Assembly: GCA_042088665.1 (NCBI GenBank)
Contig: JBELMB010000005.1
Location: 1-64,000 of the forward strand
Length of the DNA: 64,000 nt
Origin: JBELMB01 sp042088665
GTDB taxonomy: Bacteria > Pseudomonadota > Alphaproteobacteria > Rhodobacterales > Rhodobacteraceae
Direction: 5' to 3'
Shown: piece after piece, positions 57,049 to 63,813 of the stretch
Position numbering within the stretch: the first letter of the stretch is position 1
Layout of the letters: every line of letters starts with the position of its first letter
The notes under the pieces: generated by a model
The model's input: the letters and a program-made list of their open reading frames with translations, nothing else
What the model was told of the DNA's origin: nothing
Databases searched by the model: none
Position numbers and translations under genes: made by a program

Positions 57049-57651
57049 ATGGCAAAATCACAACGAAACACTCTTTCTCCGCTTGGCCGTCGCGCCTTTC
57101 TGGCGGGAACGGCTGCGATGATCGGGGCCCCCGCCCTCGCGCAGACCACCGGTAACACGGTGGAGTTCGAGCGGGAAATCAACACTTCGGTGCGGCGCAA
57201 CATCTCCAGCTTTCGCACGCTGGACTGGCAGCCCTACTTTGAGAACCTCAAGAAGGGCGCGGTCCTCGTCGACATCGACTCGCGCGCGCTGCACTATTGG
57301 CCGGAGGCCGGGGGCTACTATCTGTTCCCCTCGTCCGTGCCGCTGACGGATGATCTGACGCGTCGTGGCCGGACCCGGATCACGCTGAAAGATCCGTCGC
57401 CGGACTGGCGGCCGACCCCGTCGATGAAGGTGCGCAATCCGGAGTGGCCGGACTATGTGCCGCCGGGGCCGGACAACCCCCTCGGTACCCGTGCGTTGCA
57501 CCTGAGCTGGACCTATTACCGGATCCACGGCACCCATGACACGCGCAAGATTGGACGTCGTTCTTCGAACGGCTGCATCGGGCTTTACAACGAGCATATC
57601 GAGCAGCTTTACGAGATGGCCGAAGTGGGCACTCAGGTGTTGCTAATTTGA
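57049..57651 (+). CDS. L,D-transpeptidase (YkuD) family protein with Tat-like signal
   Basis: A 200-residue protein. The N-terminus SPLGRRAFLAGTAAMIGAPALA looks like a twin-arginine signal (RRAFLAG) with a cleavage site after ALA. The catalytic YkuD motif is intact: YRIHGTHDTRKIGRRSSNGC followed by IGLYN, with His and Cys in the usual order. LVDIDSRALHYWPEAGGYYL is the family N-terminal strand. It differs from the lipoprotein YkuD gene upstream, so the cell has at least two types of this enzyme here. Confidence 0.9.
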   Translation: MAKSQRNTLSPLGRRAFLAGTAAMIGAPALAQTTGNTVEFEREINTSVRRNISSFRTLDWQPYFENLKKGAVLVDIDSRALHYWPEAGGYYLFPSSVPLTDDLTRRGRTRITLKDPSPDWRPTPSMKVRNPEWPDYVPPGPDNPLGTRALHLSWTYYRIHGTHDTRKIGRRSSNGCIGLYNEHIEQLYEMAEVGTQVLLI

Positions 57652-57693
57652 CCACAAGGGGGCGACTGGCGGATTTCACGGGTTAAGAAGCAA

Positions 57694-57723
57694 TTGCAAA
57701 CCCTTCGAAATACTGCTTAGAAC
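57694..57723 (+). promoter_or_regulatory. Candidate promoter of the small secreted protein
   Basis: TTGCAA and TAGAAC are separated by 18 bp, about 77 bp before the ATG at 57800. This would leave a leader of roughly 70 nt. It is a motif match only; no operator is evident. Confidence 0.3.
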
Positions 57724-57799
57724 GAGTCACGAGGTAAGTCTTGGGTGCCTGCTGCCTACCCCTATTGTGGCCGCGGCAGGCGAATATCTGGAGGATAAC

Positions 57800-57997
57800 A
57801 TGAAGAAACTCGCACTCGCCGCCGCTTTCGCAGCAGCAGCATCGACTGCAATGGCCGGTTCCTACGCCAAGGACGAAGTCATCCTGGAAGTCGAGCCCGT
57901 TGTTGTTGTTGAAGAAACTCAGGCGTCGTCGTCGTCCGCAGCACTGCTGATTCCGCTGCTGCTGATCGCGATCGTGGCAGCCGCCGCAGCTGACTGA
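57800..57997 (+). CDS. Small secreted Ala-rich protein of unknown function
   Basis: A 65-residue protein: Sec signal peptide with cleavage after AMA (KLALAAAFAAAASTAMAGSY), a short acidic and Val-rich linker (DEVILEVEPVVVVEETQASS) and a hydrophobic C-terminal helix (AALLIPLLLIAIVAAAAAD). GGAGG sits perfectly before the ATG, and a strong terminator follows, so it is an independent and probably well expressed gene. The layout would leave a mature peptide of about 45 residues anchored by the last helix. I do not recognise a family. Confidence 0.75.
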   Translation: MKKLALAAAFAAAASTAMAGSYAKDEVILEVEPVVVVEETQASSSSAALLIPLLLIAIVAAAAAD

Positions 57998-58040
57998 TAG
58001 TCAGCAAGCCCGTCGTCGCACGGGCTGTGGAACGAATAGA

Positions 58041-58069
58041 AAAGGCGGTGCGACGGCACCGCCTTTTTT
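58041..58069 (+). terminator. Strong intrinsic terminator after the small secreted protein
   Basis: AAAGGCGGTGC-GACG-GCACCGCCTTT is an 11-bp perfect stem with a tetraloop and a run of six T residues. It is about 44 bp past the stop codon. A smaller stem (AGCCCGT/ACGGGCT, 58007-58026) precedes it. It works on the plus strand; the A-run at its start may also give some minus-strand activity. Confidence 0.88.
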
Positions 58070-58124
58070 GCATTCCGGGTCCAGTGCAGACGGCACCGGC
58101 CATGAGATCCTGTGTTCCCCAACG

Positions 58125-58150
58125 AAAAAGGGGCACCATGTGCCCCCTTT
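58125..58150 (-). terminator. Intrinsic terminator after hemH
   Basis: On the minus strand GGGGGCAC-ATG-GTGCCCC forms a strong stem (one bulged base) followed by five T residues. It lies about 65 bp past the hemH stop. A perfect repeat GCATGAC-N5-GTCATGC at 58158-58176 lies between the stop and this terminator. Confidence 0.8.
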
Positions 58151-58214
58151 GGTTCCCGCATGACGCGAAGTCATGCGTGCCGTCACGCGGCATTATTTGT
58201 GGGGTGAGTAACCC

Positions 58215-59279
58215 TTAGCGCACCCAGCCAGACAGGTTCTCACCGATGACTTCGCTCAGCGCATCGACGTGCGCGGCATCGTCGTTGAGGCAGGGAATAT
58301 AGGTGAATTTTTCCCCTCCGGCCTCTTCAAAGCTCTCTTTGATCTCTTCGTTGATCTCTTCGAGCGTCTCGATGCAGTCAGCGGAAAAGGCAGGCGCGCA
58401 GACGGCGATGTGCTTCTTGCCATCTTCCTCTGCGAGGCGGGCGACCTCTTCAACGGTGTAGGGCTGCAGCCACTCTTCCGGGCCGAATCGACTCTGGAAG
58501 GTGGTGGTGATTTCCGTCTTGTCCCAGCCCAGACGCTCGCGCAGGAGGCGCGTGGTTTTCTGGCACTGGCAGTGGTACGGATCGCCCTCCATCAGGTAGC
58601 GCTTTGGCACACCGTGATAGGAACACACGAGGATCTCCGGGCGGCTCTCGGCGCTGGCATAAGCCCGCTCGATCGACTGGGCCAGTGCCTCGATATAGGA
58701 GGGATGGTCGAAGTAGGGGTCGACCACGCGCGCCGTCGGCTGCCATTTCTCGTCCATCAGCGAGCGGAAGAACTGATCGTTTGCCGTGGCAGATGTGGCC
58801 CCGGCGTAATGCGGGTACAGCGGGAAGAACAGGATCCGACGGCATCCCTTTTCCACCAGCGCGCGCACCTTCGACTTTGTCGACGGGTTGCCGTAGCGCA
58901 TGCAGAAATCCACCTCGACCTGATCGCCATATTCCGCCGCCAGTTTCTCTGCGATCTTGGCGGTCTGCGACTTGGTGATGGTCAACAGCGGGCTTTCATC
59001 CGCCTCTTCGTTCCAGATCGACTTGTAGGCCTCGCCAGAGCTGAACGGACGCTTGGTCAGGATCACCAGTTGCAGCAGCGGCTGCCACAGCCACGGCGAA
59101 TAGTCGATCACACGCCTGTCACTGAGGAACTCGTTCAGATAGCGGCGCATCGACCAATAGTCGTGGTTGTCCGGCGTCCCGAGGTTCGCAAGCAGAATGC
59201 CGACCTTGGCCGGCTTCACCTTTGGGTGGTCGGTCGGGGCAAATGTCGGCTGCACTGCGGCTTTGGTGGCGTCCAGCAT
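58215..59279 (-). CDS. hemH: Ferrochelatase
   Basis: HemH inserts iron into protoporphyrin IX to make haem. The protein has VGILLANLGTPDNHDYWSMR at the N-terminus. LVEKGCRRILFFPLYPHYAG, the catalytic His segment CSYHGVPKRYLMEGDPYHCQ and CQKTTRLLRERLGW follow. The C-terminal iron-coordinating region AVCAPAFSADCIETLEEINE is also present. I chose ATG 59279 (MLDATKAAV), with AGGA eight bases upstream; an in-frame ATG seven codons earlier is the alternative. It is about 354 residues. It is preceded on the same strand by a methyltransferase gene. Confidence 0.95.
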   Translation of the reverse strand: MLDATKAAVQPTFAPTDHPKVKPAKVGILLANLGTPDNHDYWSMRRYLNEFLSDRRVIDYSPWLWQPLLQLVILTKRPFSSGEAYKSIWNEEADESPLLTITKSQTAKIAEKLAAEYGDQVEVDFCMRYGNPSTKSKVRALVEKGCRRILFFPLYPHYAGATSATANDQFFRSLMDEKWQPTARVVDPYFDHPSYIEALAQSIERAYASAESRPEILVCSYHGVPKRYLMEGDPYHCQCQKTTRLLRERLGWDKTEITTTFQSRFGPEEWLQPYTVEEVARLAEEDGKKHIAVCAPAFSADCIETLEEINEEIKESFEEAGGEKFTYIPCLNDDAAHVDALSEVIGENLSGWVR

Positions 59280-59336
59280 GGGCGAAGTCCTATGATCCAT
59301 ATGTTCTCGGGGTACCTATCGCGTTTTTCGCATGGG

Positions 59337-60155
59337 TCAATCTTTCAACGGTGTTTCGGTGGTTCCCAGCGCTTCAGACAGCCTCTGACCGGCGGATCCG
59401 GGGCGCAATGGCTGTGGCTGGCTCGCATCGGGGGCCCAGCCGGTCAGCGTGATGATCTCGAATCCGGCGGTCACGCGCCCGGTCTGCGCCGTGAAGTTCC
59501 GGGAATAAAGCTCTGTGGCTGTCAGCATCAGGCTGCGCCGGGTAAGATGCCGCACGCGGTCATGCAACGCGTTGCCCTCGCCCATGGCACGCAGGTCCCG
59601 CATCAGGTGCAGGGCGCTCTGGTATTCGACGGTCAGAACATCGCTGTCCGCCACCGGCAGGGCCAGACCCGCGCGTTGCATCAGCGCGCCAAGGTCGCGA
59701 ATATCCGCCATGGGCGCCACACGAGGCGACAGACCGCCTGTCACGGCGACTTCGGCCTCGCCCAGCGTCGCGCGCAGTTCGGACAGCGTCTGGCCCCCCA
59801 GCGTGAACACCAGCAAGAGCCCGTCAGGTCGCAGCGCATGCCGACACTGGATCAGCTGGCCCACCGGGTCATCGGCCCAGTGCAGGCACATGGCGTGGAT
59901 CACGAGGTCATGCGCGCCCGGCGTCAAACCCAGCACATCGCTGTCATCCACACAAAGCGCGTCGCCACGCCAATCCCGCCAGATGTCCGAAAAAGGTGTC
60001 ACGATCGCCGGGTTTGTAAACCCTCTGTTAACCATTGTTAGCCGATCTTCGGCGTCATCGCGCGCGGCCTCATGCAGGAACAGCGCGCTGCGATCTGCGC
60101 GGGCGCGGTTGCGGGTCAAGGCGCGGCGGTCGGTCAATCTTGGGGGCGAAGTCAT
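59337..60155 (-). CDS. SAM-dependent methyltransferase (BioC/NDUFAF5-like)
   Basis: A 272-residue protein with a class I methyltransferase fold. LTDRRALTRNRARADRSALF at the start and LGLTPGAHDLVIHAMCLHWA, GQLIQCRHALRPDGLLLVFT, LGGQTLSELRATLGEAEVAV fit the group related to BioC and the mitochondrial complex I factor NDUFAF5. The Gly-rich motif I is weak, so activity is uncertain. The start ATG at 60155 abuts the comF ATG at 60156 on the other strand (CATATG), leaving no intergenic DNA. Confidence 0.82.
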   Translation of the reverse strand: MTSPPRLTDRRALTRNRARADRSALFLHEAARDDAEDRLTMVNRGFTNPAIVTPFSDIWRDWRGDALCVDDSDVLGLTPGAHDLVIHAMCLHWADDPVGQLIQCRHALRPDGLLLVFTLGGQTLSELRATLGEAEVAVTGGLSPRVAPMADIRDLGALMQRAGLALPVADSDVLTVEYQSALHLMRDLRAMGEGNALHDRVRHLTRRSLMLTATELYSRNFTAQTGRVTAGFEIITLTGWAPDASQPQPLRPGSAGQRLSEALGTTETPLKD

Positions 60156-60899
60156 ATGCGAGCAGATAGGATCTGGGCGGCCGGGATGCAAACGCTTGTG
60201 CAGCTTGTCTATCCGCCACGCTGCCTGTCCTGCGGTGGTCTCGTTGAGACGGATTTCGGCCTGTGCACCGATTGCTGGCGCGACACGCCTTTTGTCGCCG
60301 GGCTGGCCTGCGATCTTTGCGGTGTGCCGCTGCCCGGTCAATCGGACACGGCTGAGCACTGCGACGAATGCCTGACGACTCCACGTCCGTGGCGGCATGG
60401 CCGTGCGGCCTTGCTCTACAAGGACAAGGCGCGCCGGTTGGTTCTGGGTCTGAAGCACGGGGATCGTCACGACATTGCCCGCCCCGCGGCGCTCTGGATG
60501 GCGCGCGTCGCGCGGGATCTTGCCGTACCCGACACGCTGGTGGTTCCGATTCCGCTGCATCTGCACCGCCACATGGCGCGCCGTTTCAATCAGGCCGCCC
60601 TTCTGGCAGAGGCACTCGCCGGGGAACTGGGCCTCGACTGGTGTCCGGATGCTCTGGAACGGTTCGAATCCACTCCGCGGCTGGAAGGCAAATCGCGCGA
60701 AGAACGGTTCGAAACGCTCGCGGGCCGCATCGCGGTGTCGTCCTGGCGCACAGAGATGGTGCAGGGACGACGGGTCTTGCTGGTGGATGATGTGATGACC
60801 TCCGGCGCGACGCTCGCCGCCGCCGCGGAGGCCTGTCTTGCAGCAGGCGCATCAGAGGTTTGCGTCACGGTGCTGGCGCGCGCCGCCAAAGATCCCTAA
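60156..60899 (+). CDS. ComF family protein (phosphoribosyltransferase domain)
   Basis: A 247-residue protein. The N-terminal zinc-binding section has four Cys pairs (CLSCGG, CTDCW, CDLCG, CDECL), and the C-terminal phosphoribosyltransferase-like domain has VVPIPLHLHRHMARRFNQAA and the PRPP-binding loop VLLVDDVMTSGATLAAAA. In Bacillus the ComFC homologue acts in DNA uptake; in roseobacters the role is unknown. The ATG at 60156 has GGGGG upstream. ATG 60186 (MQTLVQLVYPP) is an alternative that would leave 30 bp between the divergent genes. Confidence 0.88.
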   Translation: MRADRIWAAGMQTLVQLVYPPRCLSCGGLVETDFGLCTDCWRDTPFVAGLACDLCGVPLPGQSDTAEHCDECLTTPRPWRHGRAALLYKDKARRLVLGLKHGDRHDIARPAALWMARVARDLAVPDTLVVPIPLHLHRHMARRFNQAALLAEALAGELGLDWCPDALERFESTPRLEGKSREERFETLAGRIAVSSWRTEMVQGRRVLLVDDVMTSGATLAAAAEACLAAGASEVCVTVLARAAKDP

Positions 60900-60939
60900 G
60901 TCTACCCTCGACGGGCCAACCGCCCCAAAGGAGTGCACC

Positions 60940-61197
60940 ATGCCATCAGTCGAGATCTATTCCTCCCCGCTTTGTGGGTTCTGTCACGCGGCCAAGCGCC
61001 TGCTGTCCTCCAAGGGTGTGCAGTTCTCCGAGGTCAATATCCTTGCAGAACCGGGTCGCCGGTCCGAGATGATGGACCGTGCCAATGGCCGCCACACCGT
61101 GCCGCAGATCTTCATCGGTGAAATCCACGTGGGCGGCTATGATGATCTGGCGGCGCTGGAACAGCAGGGCAAGCTGGACCCGCTGTTGGCCGGGTGA
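60940..61197 (+). CDS. grxC: Glutaredoxin 3
   Basis: An 85-residue glutaredoxin that reduces disulfides with glutathione. The active site is SPLCGFCHAAKRLL (CGFC in place of the more common CPYC, the dicysteine form kept). The GSH-binding segments HTVPQIFIGEIHVGGYDDLA (TVPQIF and GGYDDL) are intact. AAAGGAG precedes the ATG at 60940. It lies 40 bp after comF, and its stop overlaps the next short frame. Confidence 0.93.
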   Translation: MPSVEIYSSPLCGFCHAAKRLLSSKGVQFSEVNILAEPGRRSEMMDRANGRHTVPQIFIGEIHVGGYDDLAALEQQGKLDPLLAG

Positions 61198-61466
61198 TGC
61201 GCGCCGCGCTCATCCCTGTAGCGTCTCTGGACGCGCCCAAAGAGAACGACGTCGGCCTTAGCGCCGCTTTGCAGGTCCGTGCGCAAGCCGAAGGCACCAG
61301 AATTCCTCTGTCGCCCTGTCGCGAAGCCCCTGTCGACGCCGGCACGGCGCCAGTTGCGCTCGGTGCTGGACTCAACCGGACACAGTTGGCTCAGTGGCGT
61401 CGCAAGATGCCCCCGTTGACCCGTGTCCGCGGCTTTGAGGACCCGACCTTCGGCGGTTCGACATGA
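61197..61466 (+). CDS. Short frame resembling an internally deleted carbon-nitrogen hydrolase
   Basis: An 89-residue frame. Its start (MRAALIPVASLDAPKENDVG ... AEGTRIPLSP) resembles the first about 40 residues of the nitrilase-superfamily hydrolases usually encoded between grxC and downstream genes in roseobacters. Its end (LNRTQLAQWRRKMPPLTRVR) resembles their last about 30 residues. The catalytic Glu-Lys-Cys core is absent. The reading frame is intact and still coupled to both neighbours: TGATG after grxC and ATGA before the MarR gene. It is best seen as a decayed, internally deleted gene; the resemblance is from memory of the family and has not been aligned. Confidence 0.55.
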   Translation: MRAALIPVASLDAPKENDVGLSAALQVRAQAEGTRIPLSPCREAPVDAGTAPVALGAGLNRTQLAQWRRKMPPLTRVRGFEDPTFGGST

Positions 61467-61894
61467 GCGACACCAGCAACCTTGCGATTTCACTCTTCAG
61501 TGAATTGCTGACGGCAGATCAACTCCTGCGTGCCCGGCTGACCAAGGTGCTGCCGAATCGGATGGAGATCTCGCATTTCTCTGTCCTCAACCAATTGGCC
61601 CGAGGCGGCGAGAAAAGCCCGTCGCAACTCGCCCGCGCGTTCCATGTCACGCGTGGGGCGATGACCAATACGCTCTTGAAACTGGAAATCGCCGGTTACG
61701 TGCACATTCGACCCGATTGGGATGATGCGCGCCGCAAGATGGTCTCGATCTCGCCCGCGGGCAAATCCGCCCGCGATGCGGCGCTCGCAGCGATCACCCC
61801 AATGATTGACGAGGTCATGGCAGATCTCGGCACAGACAAGGTCCGCGCTGCCCTTCCCGTCCTCCGTGAGCTTCGCGTCCGCCTCGAGGGTTGA
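61463..61894 (+). CDS. MarR family transcriptional regulator
   Basis: A 143-residue winged-helix regulator. The DNA-binding core is SQLARAFHVTRGAMTNTLLK (recognition helix) with the wing in HIRPDWDDARRKMVSISPAG. The protein starts MSDTSNLAISLFSELLTADQ, and a dimerisation helix ends it (KVRAALPVLRELRVRLEG). MarR proteins usually respond to phenolic or oxidative signals; ligand and targets are unknown. Its ATG overlaps the preceding short frame (ATGA). It converges on ubiG with a 96-bp gap. Confidence 0.9.
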   Translation: MSDTSNLAISLFSELLTADQLLRARLTKVLPNRMEISHFSVLNQLARGGEKSPSQLARAFHVTRGAMTNTLLKLEIAGYVHIRPDWDDARRKMVSISPAGKSARDAALAAITPMIDEVMADLGTDKVRAALPVLRELRVRLEG

Positions 61895-61907
61895 CGCCAC
61901 CTCTGGT

Positions 61908-61955
61908 TTCTCTGTTTCAAAAATACTCAAAAGGGGGTCTGTGGGCACAGCCCCC
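61908..61955 (-). terminator. Terminator of ubiG with the 24-nt conserved tail (repeat copy 2)
   Basis: On the minus strand GGGGGCTGTG pairs with CACAG-A-CCCCC (10 bp with one bulge). It is followed by TTTTGAGTATTTTT and the rest of the 24-nt element (61908-61931), identical to the element at 53642-53665. The position, about 36 bp past the ubiG stop, and the hairpin plus U-rich tail fit an intrinsic terminator. Confidence 0.7.
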
Positions 61956-61990
61956 AGCCGGTCGACGCGCGTCAGCGCGGCGAAACGACC

Positions 61991-62740
61991 TCACTCCGGT
62001 TTCAGCGCGGCCGTCACATAGTTCACCGAAAGGTCCCGATCCGACAGCTTCCAACCCCATGTCACCGGGTTGAAGACAAAGCCCTTGCGATCCACCGGAT
62101 CCATACCTGCCTGCCGGATAAATCCATAAAGCTCGTCTGGCGTGATGAACTTCTTCCACTCATGTGTGCCCTTGGGCAGCCAGCGCATCACATATTCTGC
62201 GCCGACGATGGCCATGGCAAAACTCTTGGCATTGCGATTGATCGTGGAGCAGATGTGCAAACCGCCGGGTCTCAGCAGCGCATGGCAGGCATTCAGGTAA
62301 AGCTGCGGATCGGCCACGTGCTCCACGACTTCCATGTTCAACACGGCGTCAAACTGCTCCCCGGCGTCCGCCATGGCTTCGGCGGTGGTGTGGCGATAGT
62401 CGATCTCCAGCCCGGATTGGGCCGCATGGGCGCTTGCCACGGGGATGTTGCGCGCTGCTGCGTCCACGCCCACGACCTCGGCCCCAAGCCGCGCCATCGG
62501 TTCGCACAGCAACCCCCCACCACAGCCGATGTCGAGAATGCGCAGACCGGCGAAGGGCATTGGCGTGCCAAGGTCCCGATCAAACTCCCCCGCGATCTGC
62601 GTGGTGATATAGTCCAGACGGCAGGGGTTCAGCATGTGCAGAGGCTTGAACTTGCCGTTTGGATCCCACCATTCTGCCGCCATGGCTTCGAATTTGGCAA
62701 TCTCACCTGCGTCGACAGTGGTTGTCATGACTTTCCCCAT
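61991..62740 (-). CDS. ubiG: Ubiquinone biosynthesis O-methyltransferase
   Basis: UbiG carries out both O-methylations in ubiquinone synthesis. The 249-residue protein has VDAGEIAKFEAMAAEWWDPN, the SAM-binding motif LRILDIGCGGGLLCEPMARL, FDAVLNMEVVEHVADPQLYL and LRPGGLHICSTINRNAKSFA. The end KFITPDELYGFIRQAGMD and GFVFNPVTWGWKLSDRDLSV is typical. An ATG four codons in (62728, MTTTVDAGEI) with GGGGAAAG before it is a possible alternative start. It diverges from the iminopeptidase gene with a 35-bp gap. Confidence 0.95.
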   Translation of the reverse strand: MGKVMTTTVDAGEIAKFEAMAAEWWDPNGKFKPLHMLNPCRLDYITTQIAGEFDRDLGTPMPFAGLRILDIGCGGGLLCEPMARLGAEVVGVDAAARNIPVASAHAAQSGLEIDYRHTTAEAMADAGEQFDAVLNMEVVEHVADPQLYLNACHALLRPGGLHICSTINRNAKSFAMAIVGAEYVMRWLPKGTHEWKKFITPDELYGFIRQAGMDPVDRKGFVFNPVTWGWKLSDRDLSVNYVTAALKPE

Positions 62741-62775
62741 GGTCTTTTTGTCCCTACAGCCAATATAGATTTGTT

Positions 62776-63774
62776 ATGGACAAAATCCCGGGCCAAAAAC
62801 GCGCAGTTCAGTATCTCTACCCTGCCATCGATCCCTTCGATCAGAGGGTGCTCGATGTCGGAGACGGTCATCGCATCTACGTCGAACAATGTGGTGCGCC
62901 GGACGGTCTGCCCGTGATCGTCCTGCATGGCGGGCCGGGTGGCGGCTGCAGCCCGGCGATGCGGCGTTACTTCAACCCCAAGGTCTTTCGCGTCGTGCTC
63001 TTTGATCAACGCGGCTGCGGGCGGTCACGGCCGCATGCCAGCGTGTCGAACAACACGACATGGGATCTTGTCGCGGACATCGAACGCATACGCACCACGC
63101 TGGACATTGACCGCGCCATTGTCTTTGGCGGCAGTTGGGGGGCAACGCTTGCGCTGGTCTATGCACTGACCCATCCGGACCGTGTCCGCCAGCTGGTGTT
63201 GCGCGGTGTCTTCATGATGACCCAGGCCGAGCTCGACTGGTTCTATGGCGGCGGCGCGGGACAGTTCTGGCCGGAGCCTTGGGCGCGCTTTGTCGACATG
63301 GTGCCCGAAGACGAACGCGGCGACCTGATCGAGGCCTATGCCCGCAGGCTCTTTTGTGGCGATCTGCGCACAGAGACGCGCTTTGCCCAGGCCTGGTCCG
63401 CATGGGAAAACGCGCTGGCGTCGGTCTATTCGAACGGCAATGGCGGCGAAGCGCCCGGTGAATACGCCCGTGCCTTCGCCCGGCTAGAGAACCACTACTT
63501 CACGAACCGTGGATTTCTTGAGCAAGACGGTTGGATATTGAACAATGTCCACAAATTGCACGGGACGCCCGGTGTGATCGTTCAGGGCCGGTACGACATG
63601 ATCTGTCCGCCGCGGCGGGCCTGGGAACTGGCGCAGGCCTGGCCAGATGCCGACCTGCGCATGATCCGGAACGCCGGTCATGCCCTGTCCGAACCGGGGA
63701 TCAGCGCCGAACTGGTGCGCGCGATGGATGATATTGCCCAGAGAGAGGGTTTACATACGCCTATCAGCCGTTAA
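62776..63774 (+). CDS. pip: Proline iminopeptidase
   Basis: An alpha/beta-hydrolase (peptidase family S33) that removes N-terminal proline. The 332-residue protein has YPAIDPFDQRVLDVGDGHRI at the start, the oxyanion-hole motif VIVLHGGPGGGCSPAMRRYF, LFDQRGCGRSRPHASVSNNT, and the nucleophile elbow VFGGSWGATLALVYALTHPD. The later acid and His are in VIVQGRYDMICPPRRAWELA and IRNAGHALSEPG. The ATG at 62776 lies 35 bp from divergent ubiG. It is followed by an ABC permease gene, so it may help process imported peptides (inference). Confidence 0.93.
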   Translation: MDKIPGQKRAVQYLYPAIDPFDQRVLDVGDGHRIYVEQCGAPDGLPVIVLHGGPGGGCSPAMRRYFNPKVFRVVLFDQRGCGRSRPHASVSNNTTWDLVADIERIRTTLDIDRAIVFGGSWGATLALVYALTHPDRVRQLVLRGVFMMTQAELDWFYGGGAGQFWPEPWARFVDMVPEDERGDLIEAYARRLFCGDLRTETRFAQAWSAWENALASVYSNGNGGEAPGEYARAFARLENHYFTNRGFLEQDGWILNNVHKLHGTPGVIVQGRYDMICPPRRAWELAQAWPDADLRMIRNAGHALSEPGISAELVRAMDDIAQREGLHTPISR

Positions 63775-63813
63775 CCTCGGATTTACAAAAGCAACAACAG
63801 ACCGACAGGGAAC

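Noticed and set aside
61112..61493. Minus-strand open frames opposite the nitrilase-like remnant
   Set aside because: Arg/Ala-rich shadows with no family resemblance; the plus-strand frame keeps stop/start coupling with both neighbours.
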